Assembly: GCA_941918925.1 (NCBI GenBank)
Contig: OW799234.1
Coordinates: forward strand, 110,047,884-110,111,883
Reading direction: 5' to 3'
Length of the DNA stretch: 64,000 bases
From: Phyto melanocephala
Taxonomy: Eukaryota > Arthropoda > Insecta > Diptera > Rhinophoridae
The stretch's first letter is position 1. Every line of letters starts with the position of its first letter. A program made the translations under genes and the position numbers. Under the pieces are notes generated by a model, which was given only the letters and a program-made list of their open reading frames with translations, was not told the origin of the DNA and did no database searches. Below, piece by piece: positions 12,352-23,335 of the stretch.

Positions 12352-13390
12352 GCCACGCCCACTTTTACGCCCACCTCCCATATAACGTTTTACCTAAAAT
12401 TCATATAATTTCTCTATAAATAAAGATTTTAGAATAATAAAGGGCTATATTGAAACACCTAAGTTGTACTCATTCGCAAAAACAACTTCGACACGCCTAC
12501 TATAACGCCCCACTTTTCACGTTATCTACCGTTAATGAAATTTAAAAGCTCATAAAACCGACAAAATTAGAGGTATGATAATAAAAATTGCTACGTATAT
12601 CCCCCTACGCAATGTTATTACTGTGCCAGAATATTAAGGTGCCACGCCCACTTTTACGCCCACCTCCCATATAACGTTTTACCTAAAATTCATATTATTT
12701 CTCTATTAATAAAGATTTTGGAATAATAAAAAGCTATATTGAAACACTTAAGCTGTACTCATTCGCAAAAATAGCTTTGACACGCCTACTATAATGCCCA
12801 CTTTTCACGTTATCTACCGTTAATAAAATTTAAAAGCTCATAAAACCGCCAAAATTAGAGGTATGATGATAAAATTTGCTACGTATATCCCCTTAGGCAA
12901 TATCATTACTGTGCCAGAAAATTAATGTGCCACGCCCACTTTTACGCCCACCTCCCATATAACGTTTTACCTACAATTCATATAATTTCTCTATTAATAA
13001 AGATTTTGGAATAATAAAGGGCTATATTGAAACACCTAAGTTGTACTCATTCGCATAAACAACTTTGACACGCCTACTATATCGCCCACTTTTCACGTTA
13101 TCCACCGTTAATGAAATTTTAAAGCTCATAAAACCGCCAAAATTAGAGGTATGATGTAATTGTTGTGCCAAAAAGTTTAGGTGACACGCCCACTTTAACG
13201 CCTACCTCCTATATAACTGTTTATCTTAAATTCATGTAATTTCTCTATTGACAAAGTTTTTGGGAAAATAAAGGACTATATTGAAATATCTAAGTTGTAT
13301 TTACTAGCAGAAACTTTATTGACATGCCTACTTTAACGCCCACTTTCACTAAAAGACTACTTTTACAAAAGCATTTTAGTAGCATATCGA
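12352..13390 (+). repeat. 289-bp tandem units of B2
   Basis: GCCACGCCCACTTTTACG recurs at 12,352, 12,641 and 12,929. A variant, GACACGCCCACTTTAACG, at 13,183 follows a shortened unit. The spacing is 289, 288 and 254 bp. Confidence 0.9.
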
Positions 13391-13399
13391 AGTTATTAA

Positions 13400-14018
13400 G
13401 GGTGGTTAAATTTTAAGTGCCGATGTTGATTTTAAATAAAACACAAATTATTTAAGAAATAATTATAATTTTTTTTTTATAATGATAATATTTGTACGGT
13501 TCAATTATGTATTTAACAAAATATCGGCCAAATGACCCCCTCCCCCCATCCTTGGCGCCACTCATCTATCTGATGGTCCAAATTTATAATGACAATGTTG
13601 ATGCTCAATTGTTGGGCATGATGATGAGTCGAGGTTGACTGCTCTTTTGCCACACTATCGCAAAAACCAGCAGTGGTTCCCATTCAACGCACTAAGAAGG
13701 CATTCACAGATTTTCTAACATTTTATACAGACCTGATTTGCAGAAATTTTAATATTTTTTACAATTCTCCCAATTGTAGACGAATTTGCACGATTATGTT
13801 GATCAAAAGAAGTATGAACTGCACAAAATGCATTTTGATTTAAACGCCCATTTTTATAAAAAACCTGAATAACTTTAAAGCGTTGCTCATTTGCGTATCT
13901 TTCTACGGATCAAATTAAGTAAGTTTGAGATTGAGAAATGTCAAGTGAAATGCAGAAAATAAATTTAAAGACTAGGTGTAGTTCACCTTCAACATGGGCC
14001 CTTAAAATTTAACCACCC
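13400..14018 (-). mobile_element. 619-bp mariner-like element inside B2
   Basis: The terminal inverted repeats are GGGTGGTTAAATTTTAAG at 13,400 and its complement CTTAAAATTTAACCACCC ending at 14,018. TA dinucleotides lie just outside, as expected for Tc1/mariner targets. On the minus strand the interior keeps the N-terminal transposase stretch seen in B1 (QRFKVIQ-like, then ALR and HNR-type residues) but lacks the catalytic domain. It is a deletion derivative that can be moved only by a transposase supplied elsewhere, or as a passenger of the host Helentron. Confidence 0.8.
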
Positions 14019-14182
14019 TCTACAAAGTAAGTGATACATATTTTATTACAAAGAGATTATTCCATAGCGATTAACAAAATAATAAATATTGTGCTTTAAA
14101 TGTACACAAAATTGGTGGTGGGTATAAAAGATTCGGCACAGCCGAATATAGTGCTCTTACTTGTTTTATATAAATATATAGA

Positions 14183-16262
14183 TAAGTACTTGTCACAAAA
14201 CGTTAAATTTAATATTATTTTTCTTTCTATCTTTGCAGAAATACAACATTATTGGTAAGAATTTAAAGCAATTATGAACTTTGTAGATGTATTATAAATA
14301 AATTAACACTTTCTTCTGACTTAAGATAATAGTCAAAAATAACAAAAATTTATTAATACACATTTTCAGTATATAAAATTGAGATTACTTAACATATTAG
14401 ATAATTTTATGTCAGTAATTTTGAGTTTCTCAATTAATTTTCAAGTGCGAATCATGTTTTTGTTAATATTTATTTTTCTTTTTTGGTAAAATTTACATTT
14501 ATTACAATATTTAAATTTTTGCACCTGTAAAATTTATGAAATTGGACTTTGTCCTTCTTTCAATGCTTATATAATACTGAATACAAATTTGCAATATATT
14601 TTTTTAATAATTAAAGGATCGGAATGGTAATTTGGAAGACTACAGTCTTATAAAATTTATTCTCCATTTATTCTCTATATAGAAAATTTTCTATTAAAAT
14701 TTAGTATATTTACAAGTTTTAAAAGAGTAACCTTTTAAATTTTATTTTTTTTAACATTTTCCCTTTATAAAAACTTTGATTTTATTCAAAAAATGACAAC
14801 AGCCTTTCGAATATAATATATGCAAAACATAACAAATTTAATGGGTTAGTTAACATGTTACACATGTCAATTTGACAGTTAAGCTGTTGTTTTTCTTTTA
14901 ACATAGTTACAAATATAAGAGAAAAAAGATGTAAGGAATATGAATTGAAAATATATAGATATTGGGTTGTGCTAGTAAAAATGTTTTCAAGATACTCACA
15001 CAAAGACTCAACTATCACGCACATCCATAATGTATAAATATATGTGGCGTATGTAAGGTTTTGTGTGTCCTTTTTAGTGTCAATTTTCATTTGACATGTC
15101 CTTTGTTAATGTAAAGAGGATTATGATTTTTTTTTTTCGTAACAAAAGTTCACTCGTTTTTAACATGCCTCATTTTTTTTTTTTTGGTTTTTGTATTTGT
15201 GAATGTGCACAATATTTTGTGTTTTTTTTGTTTATTTAAATATTAAAAAATCACACTCTAAATTCCTAGAAGTTCAGTTTTGTTTTCCTCCTTCTAAGCT
15301 TCAAGTATTAGTATGTCATTTATCAAATTATGTTGATAAGGCTTATAATGATGATTCATTATTTATTCATTTATACAAAAGAAACATGTATTTGATACCC
15401 TACATAATCATAGAGGGAAAGGCATTACGCATTTCTTCTGAAGTTGGAAGGCACAAAAAATAATTGGCGAACCTAGATTATCTTTATGCCTGACTTGTGA
15501 TGAGAGGAGCAAGAAACTTTATGATTAAGTTATCATCATTATGTTATGTGAAAACAAATACAGTTACGGAGTTGCAGCTATATTAGAGATTATTTTTATT
15601 AAAAGCATTTTATACTTTTATCTTGAGAGAAATTAACGTGTTAGATTTTTTTAATTTTATTACATGTGAAATAACGTCAAATCAAAGACTATAGACTATA
15701 GTCTTTGGTCAAATGAACTATGAGGTCAACTATAGGACAACACTCTCCTTAGAGAGAATATAATGTAGATTGTAACTATTTCTGCAGTTCCTTGTCCTAA
15801 CACCAGTAAATGTTGAAAAGTAAGCGTCCTAAAATCATTAGGGTCTTGTAACTTTAAAATCTACAAACTTCTATAACGGTATTTTTATTAGTCTCAAATA
15901 AAACAATATTATATATATTGATCGTGATTAATAAATTTGTCCTCCCAAAATGTTCGAATAGTTTTCCGAATTAAGAATAAGGGTCTGAATTATCGATAAC
16001 TGTTACCATTTCTATTGTATACTGCACACTGTTATGTATACTTATTGACTTAAACAACCAAAGATATCCTGAAAACATTTAAGCATGCATATTTCATGAA
16101 AAATCTATTGTGTTCATTTTGGTCATCATTTCATAAAAAGGAACAACAACACTACCATAGAGCTATGATGCTTTTATCATACACCAAACAGTAGCAACAA
16201 AAAATAGGAAAAATTTAACGAAGGCCGATGAAAAATTAATTCATATTCAACATGTAATTAAA
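14183..16262. other. single-copy-like DNA, no gene recognised
   Basis: An 86-residue plus-strand frame (15,203-15,463) and a 102-residue minus-strand frame (14,782-15,090) resemble no family I know and have A/T-driven composition. A 23-nt palindrome, AAAGACTATAG-A-CTATAGTCTTT, lies at 15,684-15,706. Confidence 0.45.
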
Positions 16263-16296
16263 TATACCCTTCAACTGTTGAGCCAAGGGTATATAA

Positions 16297-17650
16297 AGGG
16301 TGGTTAAATTTAACGGTCCGATGTTGATTTTGAATAAAACACAAATTATTTAGGAAATTATTGTCATTTCTTTTTTATACCCTTCACACAGTGAAAAAGG
16401 GTATATATAGGTTTGTCATTCCGTGTGAAATTTCTACAATTTTCATTTCCGACCCCATAAAGTATATATTTTCTGAAAGCTTATGAATAGGGGAGTCGAT
16501 TAAGCTCTGTCAGTCTGTCCGTCTGTCCGTCTGTCCGTGTGTATGTTGAAATCAACTTTTTGAAGCCCCCCGACATAGGTTGGACCCGGGTAAGGTACTA
16601 AAATATCAGAAATATTCGGGAGTAGATCGGTATTGAAAATCAGAAACATCGGTACATAAACAACTGAGATATGAGCAAAAACCCACGACCACCTCGATTT
16701 TTTTTTCACAAAAACAACATTACAACAACAACATACATACATACAAACGTGTATACTGGTTAGAGAAAACGTGGCATCGAATCCCAGCTGAGCCAAAAAA
16801 AATTTTTTTTTATATTTTTTTTTTAATTTTTTTTTATTTTTTTTATTTAATATATTATTTATATTTTTATTATTATTTTTTATTATTTTTTTTTTTAATT
16901 TTTTTTTATTTTTTTTTTGTTTTATATGTATTATATACATAATAATTTTTTTTAAATTTTTTTTTTAAATTTTTTTTAAATTTTTTTTTTTTAATTTTTA
17001 AAAAAAAATTTTTTTTTTTTTTTTTTGTTTTTTTAACATACATACGTGAATTTTTAATTTTACAATGGGACGTTTTTATATATGTATGTTTTTATATGTA
17101 TGTATGTACGTATATCATATGGGGTGAATGGTGACACAAAACCACTGTTATTGCATGACTACACGTTGTGAAGGGTATATAAGATTCGGCACGGCCGAAT
17201 ATAGCGCTCTTACTTGTTTTATAATAATATTGGTATGGTTCAATTATGTATAGAACAAAGTGTCGGCCAAATGAAGGCACACCTCCATCCGATGGTCGAA
17301 ATTTTCCATGACAGTGTTGATGTTCAATTGTTGGGCATAATAATGAGAGTCGAGGTTGACTGCTCTTTTGCCACACTATCGCGAAAAACAGCAATGTTTT
17401 ACGTTTAACGAACTAAGAAGGCATTCACAGATGTTTTCATATTTCATACAGACCTGTTTTGCTGAAATTGAAATATTTTTCACAATTCTCCAGATTGAGG
17501 ACGAATTTGAACAATTATGTTGACCAAAAGATTAACGAAGTGCACGAAATGCATTTTAATTTGAACGCCCATTTTCATAATAAGTTTAAATAACTTTAGG
17601 GCGTTGCTCGATTGTGTATCTTTCCAAGGTTCAAATTTAGTACACTTCTA
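16297..17650 (-). pseudogene. mariner-like relic split by A3
   Basis: The terminal repeat AAGGGTGGTTAAATTTAACGG begins at 16,297 directly after TATATA. The element is broken at 16,372 by the A3 insertion and continues from 17,220 to about 17,650, colinear with the mariner insert of B2. Minus-strand frames of the right part keep NGRSN and AFRALR-like pieces of the N-terminal transposase domain, and the other terminal repeat is lost. Unlike the B copies it has no B sequence around it. Just upstream, 16,263-16,296 reads TATACCCTTCAACTG...GGGTATATA, a stub of a type A start. Confidence 0.75.
16373..17219 (+). mobile_element. DINE-like type A (copy A3), nested in a mariner relic
   Basis: Both ends are present: TTTTTTATACCCTTCACAC with an inverted GGGTATATATAGG, and AAGGGTATATAAG with hairpin TTCGGC-ACG-GCCGAA and TATAGCGCTCTTACTTGTT. 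The insertion point is a T run in the mariner element. The tRNA-like block at 16,757-16,795 (GGTTAGAG..., ATCGAATCCC, AGCTGAGCC) is in forward orientation and is the best-preserved one in the window. A long A/T-only tract follows. Confidence 0.87.
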
Positions 17651-18441
17651 TGGTCAGATGTATTCTATGGTATAATTCAATAATTTCCAAACCAATATTG
17701 CCAATATCTCGTTCTGCACGTTATTGTTATCCACTATCTGTTAAAGTTTTGAGAACAAAATATGCCAACTCTGATCAGTTTTCACGAGTTTCTACTCTAT
17801 TAATACATTGAATTTTCGTGCTATTGTAATACCTTCAACAGTTTTATTCTTGAAAAACTTTAATCTTGTCACATTAGCTAGAAACTTTGAAAGTCTTTAA
17901 GGATTTTAAAACCATTGACTTAAATAAATAAATTAAATTCATTAAAGAAAATATGTCTTCAAAATAAAACCTCCAAACCATTGAAAAAAAAACCGGACAT
18001 CAATAAAATATTAACTCAATTATTTGTTAGAATATTTTGTGATTTGAAAAATACGTTTCAAAATAAGACTTAATTTTTTTGCAAATTTAATTTTAATTTA
18101 TTAACTGCACATAGAAAAAACAGATTTTATTAATTTTATAATTAAGTTTGGCAAATGAATGATGAGCATTTTTGTTATATTTTTGTTTCAATTATGAATA
18201 ATTTATCATACGAATGTATTTTCATAAAAATAAAAGCAATTTTATCTTTTAATCAGCTTAGATGCTATTAATGCCGATAATAATGAGATAATTGATGATA
18301 TTTGCCAATCAATTATTGCAGGTCAGTTTAGTTTTACAAATACAAATACGAGATTCTTCGCTTTGACGAAAGATATAAAACATCATAAATTAAATCGAAA
18401 AGACCATTCAATTCGATTCACATACATACATTTTTATTAAA
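17651..18441. other. AT-rich DNA, no feature seen
   Basis: No repeat shared with the window and no meaningful frame was found. Confidence 0.45.
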
Positions 18442-19180
18442 AACAAGGCCGTGCCGAATCTTATATACCCTTCACAACGTGTAGTCATGCAATAACAATT
18501 GTTTGTATAACCATTAATCTCATATAAAATACGTACATACACATACAAAACATCCCATTGCAGAATTATAATTTGAGTTTACGTATGTACGTTTCCAAAG
18601 AAAAAAAAATATAAAAAAAATGTATTAAAAATAAAAAAAAATAATAAAAAAATACAAAAAAAAATTAAAAAAAAAAATGTTTGAAAAAAATTAAAAAAAA
18701 AAAAAAAAAATGTTTGAAAAAAATTGTTTAAAAAAATTTTTTAAAAAAAATAATAGAAATACAAATAATATGTAAAATAAAAATTTTTTTTTTTTGGCTA
18801 CGCTGGGTCGATGCCACGTTTACTCTAATCAGTATAAATGTATGTTGTTGTTGTAATTGTGAAAAAAACGAGGTGGTAGTGTTTTTTTGCTCATATCTCA
18901 GAAAGTTACAGGGAGATTGTGCTGAATTTCAATAGCGATTCATTCCTGGATATTTCCAAGAGATTGATACCATATAGAGATATAAAGTTGATTTCAACCA
19001 ACACCCGGACAGACGGGCAGACTGACAGACGGACAGACGGTCAGGGCTTATTCGACTCCTCTATTCATAAGCTTTTAGAAAATATATACTTTATGGGGTC
19101 GGAAATTAAAATTGTAGAAATTACAAACGGAACGACAAAGCTATATATACCCTTGTGCACCACAGGTGAAGGGTATAAAA
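18442..19180 (-). mobile_element. DINE-like type A, 3' hairpin clipped
   Basis: On the minus strand it starts TTTATACCCTTCACCTGTGG at 19,180 and shows the usual CATAAAGTATATA block, GTCCGTCTG units, CCACCTCG and a forward tRNA-like block. It reaches GGGTATATAAGATTCGGCAC at 18,460. The last 17 or so bases are deleted: the second arm of the hairpin and most of TATAGCACTGTTAC are gone, leaving GGCC joined directly to TTGTT. Confidence 0.85.
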
Positions 19181-20029
19181 ATATGCCAATATATTTTTCA
19201 ATATTAAAGCAGCACTTTAGAATATACTCTAGATCCATAAATATAATTCCACCCTAAAACGGATCAAGAATTTAATTTATTACAAAAACAGAAGCACTTA
19301 TTTAAATTTATTGTGTCTTTCTTTTCACAATGAAATTTTATTAGCATTAATATTAAAAGGTACTCAGTGGAAAAAGTAAATGCAAATGTATGTTTAATAG
19401 AAAATTCGTTAAAGCATTCGTTGAAAACAAACAGTGCTGTATGTATACACATGTGATACATTTAATAATGAACAATTTATTTTCGATAGACTGACAAACA
19501 ATATGAAAATATTTATACATTTTACTAAATATAATTAATAATTAAATAAATCAAAATACAAAACACATAGAACCCTTAAGGCTTTTGAAATGTAAATACA
19601 ATTAAAGTATATATAATTGAGCATAGACGTTATTTTAAATACACACAATCCATCAACGACCCAGTAAACGAAATAAATTTAAAAAAAAATCCATAAAGTT
19701 TAACTCAATTTATGTCTAAGTTTACTGATATATATTTAAAAAAAGTCCTTGAAGCAATATGAGATTTAAGGTGTAACTTTATTATGCATAAGCTGGCTTA
19801 ACCTACTGTCAATGATTATCAAAAAGCTAAGTATTCTGTGTGCTTGTATCCACCAAGTTTGCCCCTAAATTCAAAGATTTAAAATATTTTTGACTTGGTT
19901 ACTTTATTTATTTTTGCTACATATGTAAGACAGACAATTTACAAACAAATTTTTTTATTTATATAATATTAAGTAAAGACAGACGTTTAGTTAAAACATC
20001 GGAAGCTTATTATATATCAAAAGATTTAT
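19181..20029. other. AT-rich DNA, no feature seen
   Basis: Short frames only, without recognisable protein similarity. Confidence 0.45.
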
Positions 20030-20300
20030 ATAACATAGAGGGTGGCGCAAATGTTCACCATATACAGCTCATTCAATTCAAGAAAATCGTTTATTATGCC
20101 CCTGTAGAATTCGCCAGTAACAGTAACCGTATGACAAATTACGTTCTCAAAAAAAAAAAAAAAAAAACGCCGCCGCACCTAACAGTGGATGTGACGGCTT
20201 TTCGTGCATCATAAGCGGAACTTCACTGCCCCACAAACCAAGATTTTGTTAATTGACGTAACCGCTTGAATAAACATTACATTACTCCGTCCGCAGCAGT
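20030..20300 (-). pseudogene. mariner-like transposase catalytic-core relic
   Basis: Minus-strand translation shows SGYVN, QN and LWGSEVP, then MHEKPSHPL, and after an A-run frameshift TVTGEFYRGIINDFLELNEL. These correspond to GYVNKQN.R.WG, the following H.P..HP segment, and the TVNGERYR.M..FL stretch of rosa-type mariner transposases. It is followed at 20,050 by NICATL, where the WFQQDGATCH motif should be. The order shows it is a separate copy from the relic at 20,398-20,730, which codes for the next part of the protein but lies on the wrong side. Confidence 0.75.
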
Positions 20301-20397
20301 CCTGTTTACAAATTTCAAATTGGACTGACGTACAACGTGTTTACCTAAAAGCCTTTCATACAGCCATTATAAAGTTACAACAAAGAAATGGGGTAGT

Positions 20398-20730
20398 AAA
20401 GGGTGTCTCAGTAGGAATGAGCCTTTTCACTTTGAAATTATAGCACACACATCAAAGGCAATTTTGAAGTTTTTTTATTAGATCGTAAGGAAGACACGAC
20501 GTTGGATTTTGGATTTTAGTCTACGAATTGTTTCTGGTTTACTTGCATAAATCTGAAATTTCATAATATCGTGAACAAATAAATCGCAAGGTGTTAATTT
20601 AATTTGGAAATCGTTGTTACAATCAAAACCATGTTGTCCAGTTGAAACCACAGCATTATCGTGTTCCTGTAATAAATGTTGTGAAAATCCTCTGCGTAGC
20701 GCATCGTGAAATTTGTTGTGCATACGGTTA
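20398..20730 (-). pseudogene. mariner-like transposase C-terminal relic with 3' terminal repeat
   Basis: Minus-strand frames give MLWFQLDNMV (the WFQQDGA motif, with the catalytic D shifted or lost) and, in another frame, KLTPCDLFVHDIMKFQIYAS followed by KPETIRRLKSKIQRR. These match the CDLTPLDFFLWGY.K.KVY...KP.TI..LK..I end of rosa-type transposases. The histidine and aspartate changes and the frameshift show it is dead. The sequence AAGGGTGTCTCAGTAGG at 20,398 looks like its terminal repeat, since related elements end in GGGTGTCCCA. Confidence 0.75.
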
Positions 20731-21249
20731 TATGTAAATTAGTTAAAGCAGGGGGTACATTTTTGGTTTGTGAAACAGTGAAGTCTTTATGTGTGATGTC
20801 ATGTGTCACCATACCTTTAACTCTACAAAAACTTTTCATTTCACTGTTTCACAAAACTAAATTTGACAAACAATTATTGCAATGTAGTGTCCTTAACTTC
20901 TGAATGTTTTAAAAATATAAATGCGTTTTGTTTAAACTTGCCACTTACTTAGAGTGTTGTAAACTTGTAGCTTTTACGAGCTACTTAAATGAAAATTAAA
21001 ATAAGCAAAATAAATAAAAATGCTTAAATTGTGTAACATCATATATTCAAACCGCACAATAAAGGGAAAATATAATATTACAAAGAATATTTCCAATTCG
21101 ATTCATAGGAAGTTTTTGATACATTTTTATCCTACACAAATACATTTCAATATTCATTCTTATTTGGCAATTTTTGCAATCAACTTCCTTTGTATAGATT
21201 TTCTATTCATATTAGCTACTTAGGAAATTTTCTATTACAAATATTATTG
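20731..21249. other. AT-rich DNA, no feature seen
   Basis: This may include more decayed 5' sequence of the preceding element, but nothing is readable. Confidence 0.4.
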
Positions 21250-21596
21250 CTGTATTCACAAGGTGTCCTCACATGTCATATTGTCATAATGTTCTAGGAT
21301 TTCACAATATTTAAGAAAAATTGTTGTTGCTTTTCCAGTAAAAGCTATTCTAAAATAATACTACTGTGTATGGTATAATTATTGTGCTGTCATAACTATT
21401 CTAATACCTGCGGCGTTCGGCTAAACCGAACCGTCTGTAATATTTGTAAGCCGCCCATCTGATATCCGTTATTAAAAATTAAGTAACAGTTTTTAAATAA
21501 GATATAACACAGTTATGAATGGTCGTTCACAACAATCATATTTTTTGTATAATATTATTTTAGAAGATTTGAATTTAGGATATCTTGTGAATACAG
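21250..21596. mobile_element. 347-bp MITE-like element with 19-bp inverted ends
   Basis: CTGTATTCACAAGGTGTCC at 21,250 is mirrored by GGATATCTTGTGAATACAG at 21,578-21,596 (17 of 19 pairs match). A subterminal ATGTCATATTGTCATAA follows the left end, and the same left-end sequence recurs at 59,668. No coding sequence is seen. No clear target-site duplication was found, so the superfamily is open. Confidence 0.65.
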
Positions 21597-21774
21597 TAAC
21601 TATTATAAGACAAACTTTCGATACATGTTCTATAAACTTTAACTAAAATATAGTAAAATTAATCTATAATTTTTTTATTATTATTGTATGAGAAGGAAAT
21701 ATATTCATGTTTCGGAAGTCTTACGTATAACACTGTTTTTTTTTCTCTGGCTTAATGTTTAATGACTACAAATA

Positions 21775-22300
21775 AAGGGTGTCCCAGTTCAAAGTACTAT
21801 TACATAATCGCTACAGGGAGATCATACGGAGCGTTTTTAGTGAGAGAAAATTTATAATTTTGGCGTAGAATATATGTGGATGGTGCCACTTGCTAACACT
21901 GTAAGTGTGAATAAGCAACATAGTAAAAAATATCTGCTTTTCATTTAAAAAAAATATATGTTATTTAAGCCTAATTCCTTTTCTACATACGTTTTAGAAA
22001 CAATATATATCTTTAATAGAAAAATAAAAATTTTTTTTATTTCTGTTCTGAAATGCTCCTTTTTTTAAAACGATTAAAATTAAATTAAAAAACAACCCTC
22101 TTATCAAACAAACATCAAGAGATACATTGGATCTTTTGAAAGAACGCATTATTCCGCGTAGAGGACAAGTGAATTTCCCAACAAGATTCTGCGATATTAT
22201 TACTTTAGACTAATTTTTGTCGGCTTTTTTTTAATTAAAAAAATAACTTATCGAGCAGATATCAAAAATTGTCAACAGGTAATTGAAGAACCCGATTGAT
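21775..22300 (+). pseudogene. mariner-like transposase C-terminal relic
   Basis: AAGGGTGTCCCAGTTCAAAG at 21,775 has the look of a mariner terminal repeat. From 22,114 the forward translation reads DTLDLLKERIIPRRGQVNFP then TRFCDIITLD, matching the T..LL...F..R.ISR.G.VNWPPRSCDLTPLD region of rosa-type transposases. The expected W, S and P residues are replaced by F, F and I, and a stop follows at the catalytic D neighbourhood. The middle of the protein is missing between the terminal repeat and 22,100. A weak further match (NLSELKEEI) occurs at about 22,730 and could be a displaced C-terminus. Confidence 0.65.
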
Positions 22301-23335
22301 AATTTTGGTAGAGGATTGGTAACTGCCGAGACAGTAGGGGTGGGTTTACTTAACCAACATAATTTTTATTTTTTTTAACCGGAATTCATTTGTAATAAAC
22401 TGAAATAAAAATATTATTAATATCTCATAAGAACTTTTTTTATTATAATTCAAGTGATACCTAGTTTTTTGTATATCAATTAAGATGCCATATTTTGTTT
22501 CATGTAGCAGAAAAAATGGCAACTTTGAATTCATAATCCTAACGTTGAAAGTTAAAGGTAATTGAAGTATAAACTTAGCTTACCGGCTACTTTTAAGTAA
22601 GAAGTGAAGTTTAAATAAAGAAATATCAATTATCTGTTCTTTAGTATCCTAATTTTAATTAACAGCATGTTTAATAATGGCATTAAGTGTGCGTCAACTT
22701 AAAATGCATATAAACAATCAAACAAACCTGTCAGAGTTGAAGGAAGAAATTTTAAAATGTAATTGTATAAAAACTAAGAAGATTTTCTCCCTAGCCTTTA
22801 AATTTTATTTCAAATTAAAGAAACTCTTTTAAACAAAATATGTTATATAAATTTGAAAGACATATCCAACATTTTTAAAAATGTACTGGTGGAGATACAA
22901 AACTCTATAACAGCCTTATAAAAAGTCCTCTTAATTTATTTTGTTTATTTTAAGTACCTTTGTCCTTCAACTCCACTAATTAAAACCCAAATTTGTCAAG
23001 TGTTTTCATATCCGATATTGCGTTTCGAAATTGGGCGGCTTAACGTATATTAACTGTTAGAATTTCATATTTAGTTTTCGTTTTTATTATAGTTTTTTTA
23101 ATGTTTTTAATTTTGTCATTAAGGAATTATGTTGTATGTATTCGAACCGGTTAACGGGTTTTTTTCAATTATCAAAAAAGCAACCGGTTTTTTCAAAATT
23201 TAAATTTTAAACTATTCTAAAAACTGAGTTTTGAAAAAAGAGGAATAATCAAGCACCGATTCATTTTATAGGAGTAAAAGCCAAAATCTTACTTAAAGTC
23301 TGCATTAAATAGGTTGATAGTCCATCACTTAGGCC
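22301..23335. other. AT-rich DNA, no gene seen
   Basis: Nothing is visible apart from the possible mariner C-terminal trace near 22,705-22,765. Confidence 0.4.

Larger units (their letters stand above)
11726..14165 (+). mobile_element. DINE-like type B, full length (copy B2)
   Basis: It starts TTTTATACCCGCCACC, has GGTGGGGGTATATTCATTTT and four consecutive GTCCGTCTGTCC-like units, and ends GGTGGTGGGTATAAAAG, hairpin TTCGGC-ACA-GCCGAA, TATAGTGCTCTTACTTGTT. It interrupts Helitron C1 inside a T run, which fits the T|T target preference reported for Helentrons. It is therefore younger than C1. It contains a 289-bp tandem core and a complete mariner-like insertion with both terminal repeats. Confidence 0.88.
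10787..14182 (-). mobile_element. canonical Helitron, non-autonomous, split by B2 (copy C1)
   Basis: Read on the minus strand, the element begins TCTATATATTTATATAA (14,182-14,166), is interrupted by the B2 insertion (11,726-14,165), and resumes with AATCAATGTGTTTTTGTATG. It ends at 10,787 with the GTGGCGAAGCACACC hairpin, then GGGTATTAGCTAG. The start TC, the CTAG end, the hairpin about 10 nt upstream and the host A/T junction (A before TC, T after CTAG) are all hallmarks of Helitrons. No Rep-helicase is present. The net length without the insertion is about 0.95 kb, much of it a tandem array. Confidence 0.85.

Noticed and set aside
12352..13390. CRISPR-like array of regularly spaced repeats
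   Set aside because: The units are 289-bp head-to-tail tandem repeats without unique spacers, inside a transposable element of a eukaryotic genome.
15203..15463. 86-residue plus-strand frame
   Set aside because: Unrecognised, starts in a T-rich tract, and has no neighbouring splice or coding evidence.
16757..16797. Possible tRNA gene
   Set aside because: The A-box-like and B-box-like parts are too close together for a cloverleaf and occur in every type A element, so it is a module of the repeat.
16500..16940. 146-residue minus-strand reading frame, the longest in the window
   Set aside because: It lies wholly within DINE-like element A3. Most residues are K/N from the A/T tract, and the rest translates repeat blocks shared by all A copies.
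22705..22765. Additional mariner C-terminus (MHINNQTNLSELKEEILK)
   Set aside because: The resemblance to the KVY.NKP..L.ELK..I pattern is real but short, and it is separated from other mariner sequence by about 400 bp, so it is kept only as a note.
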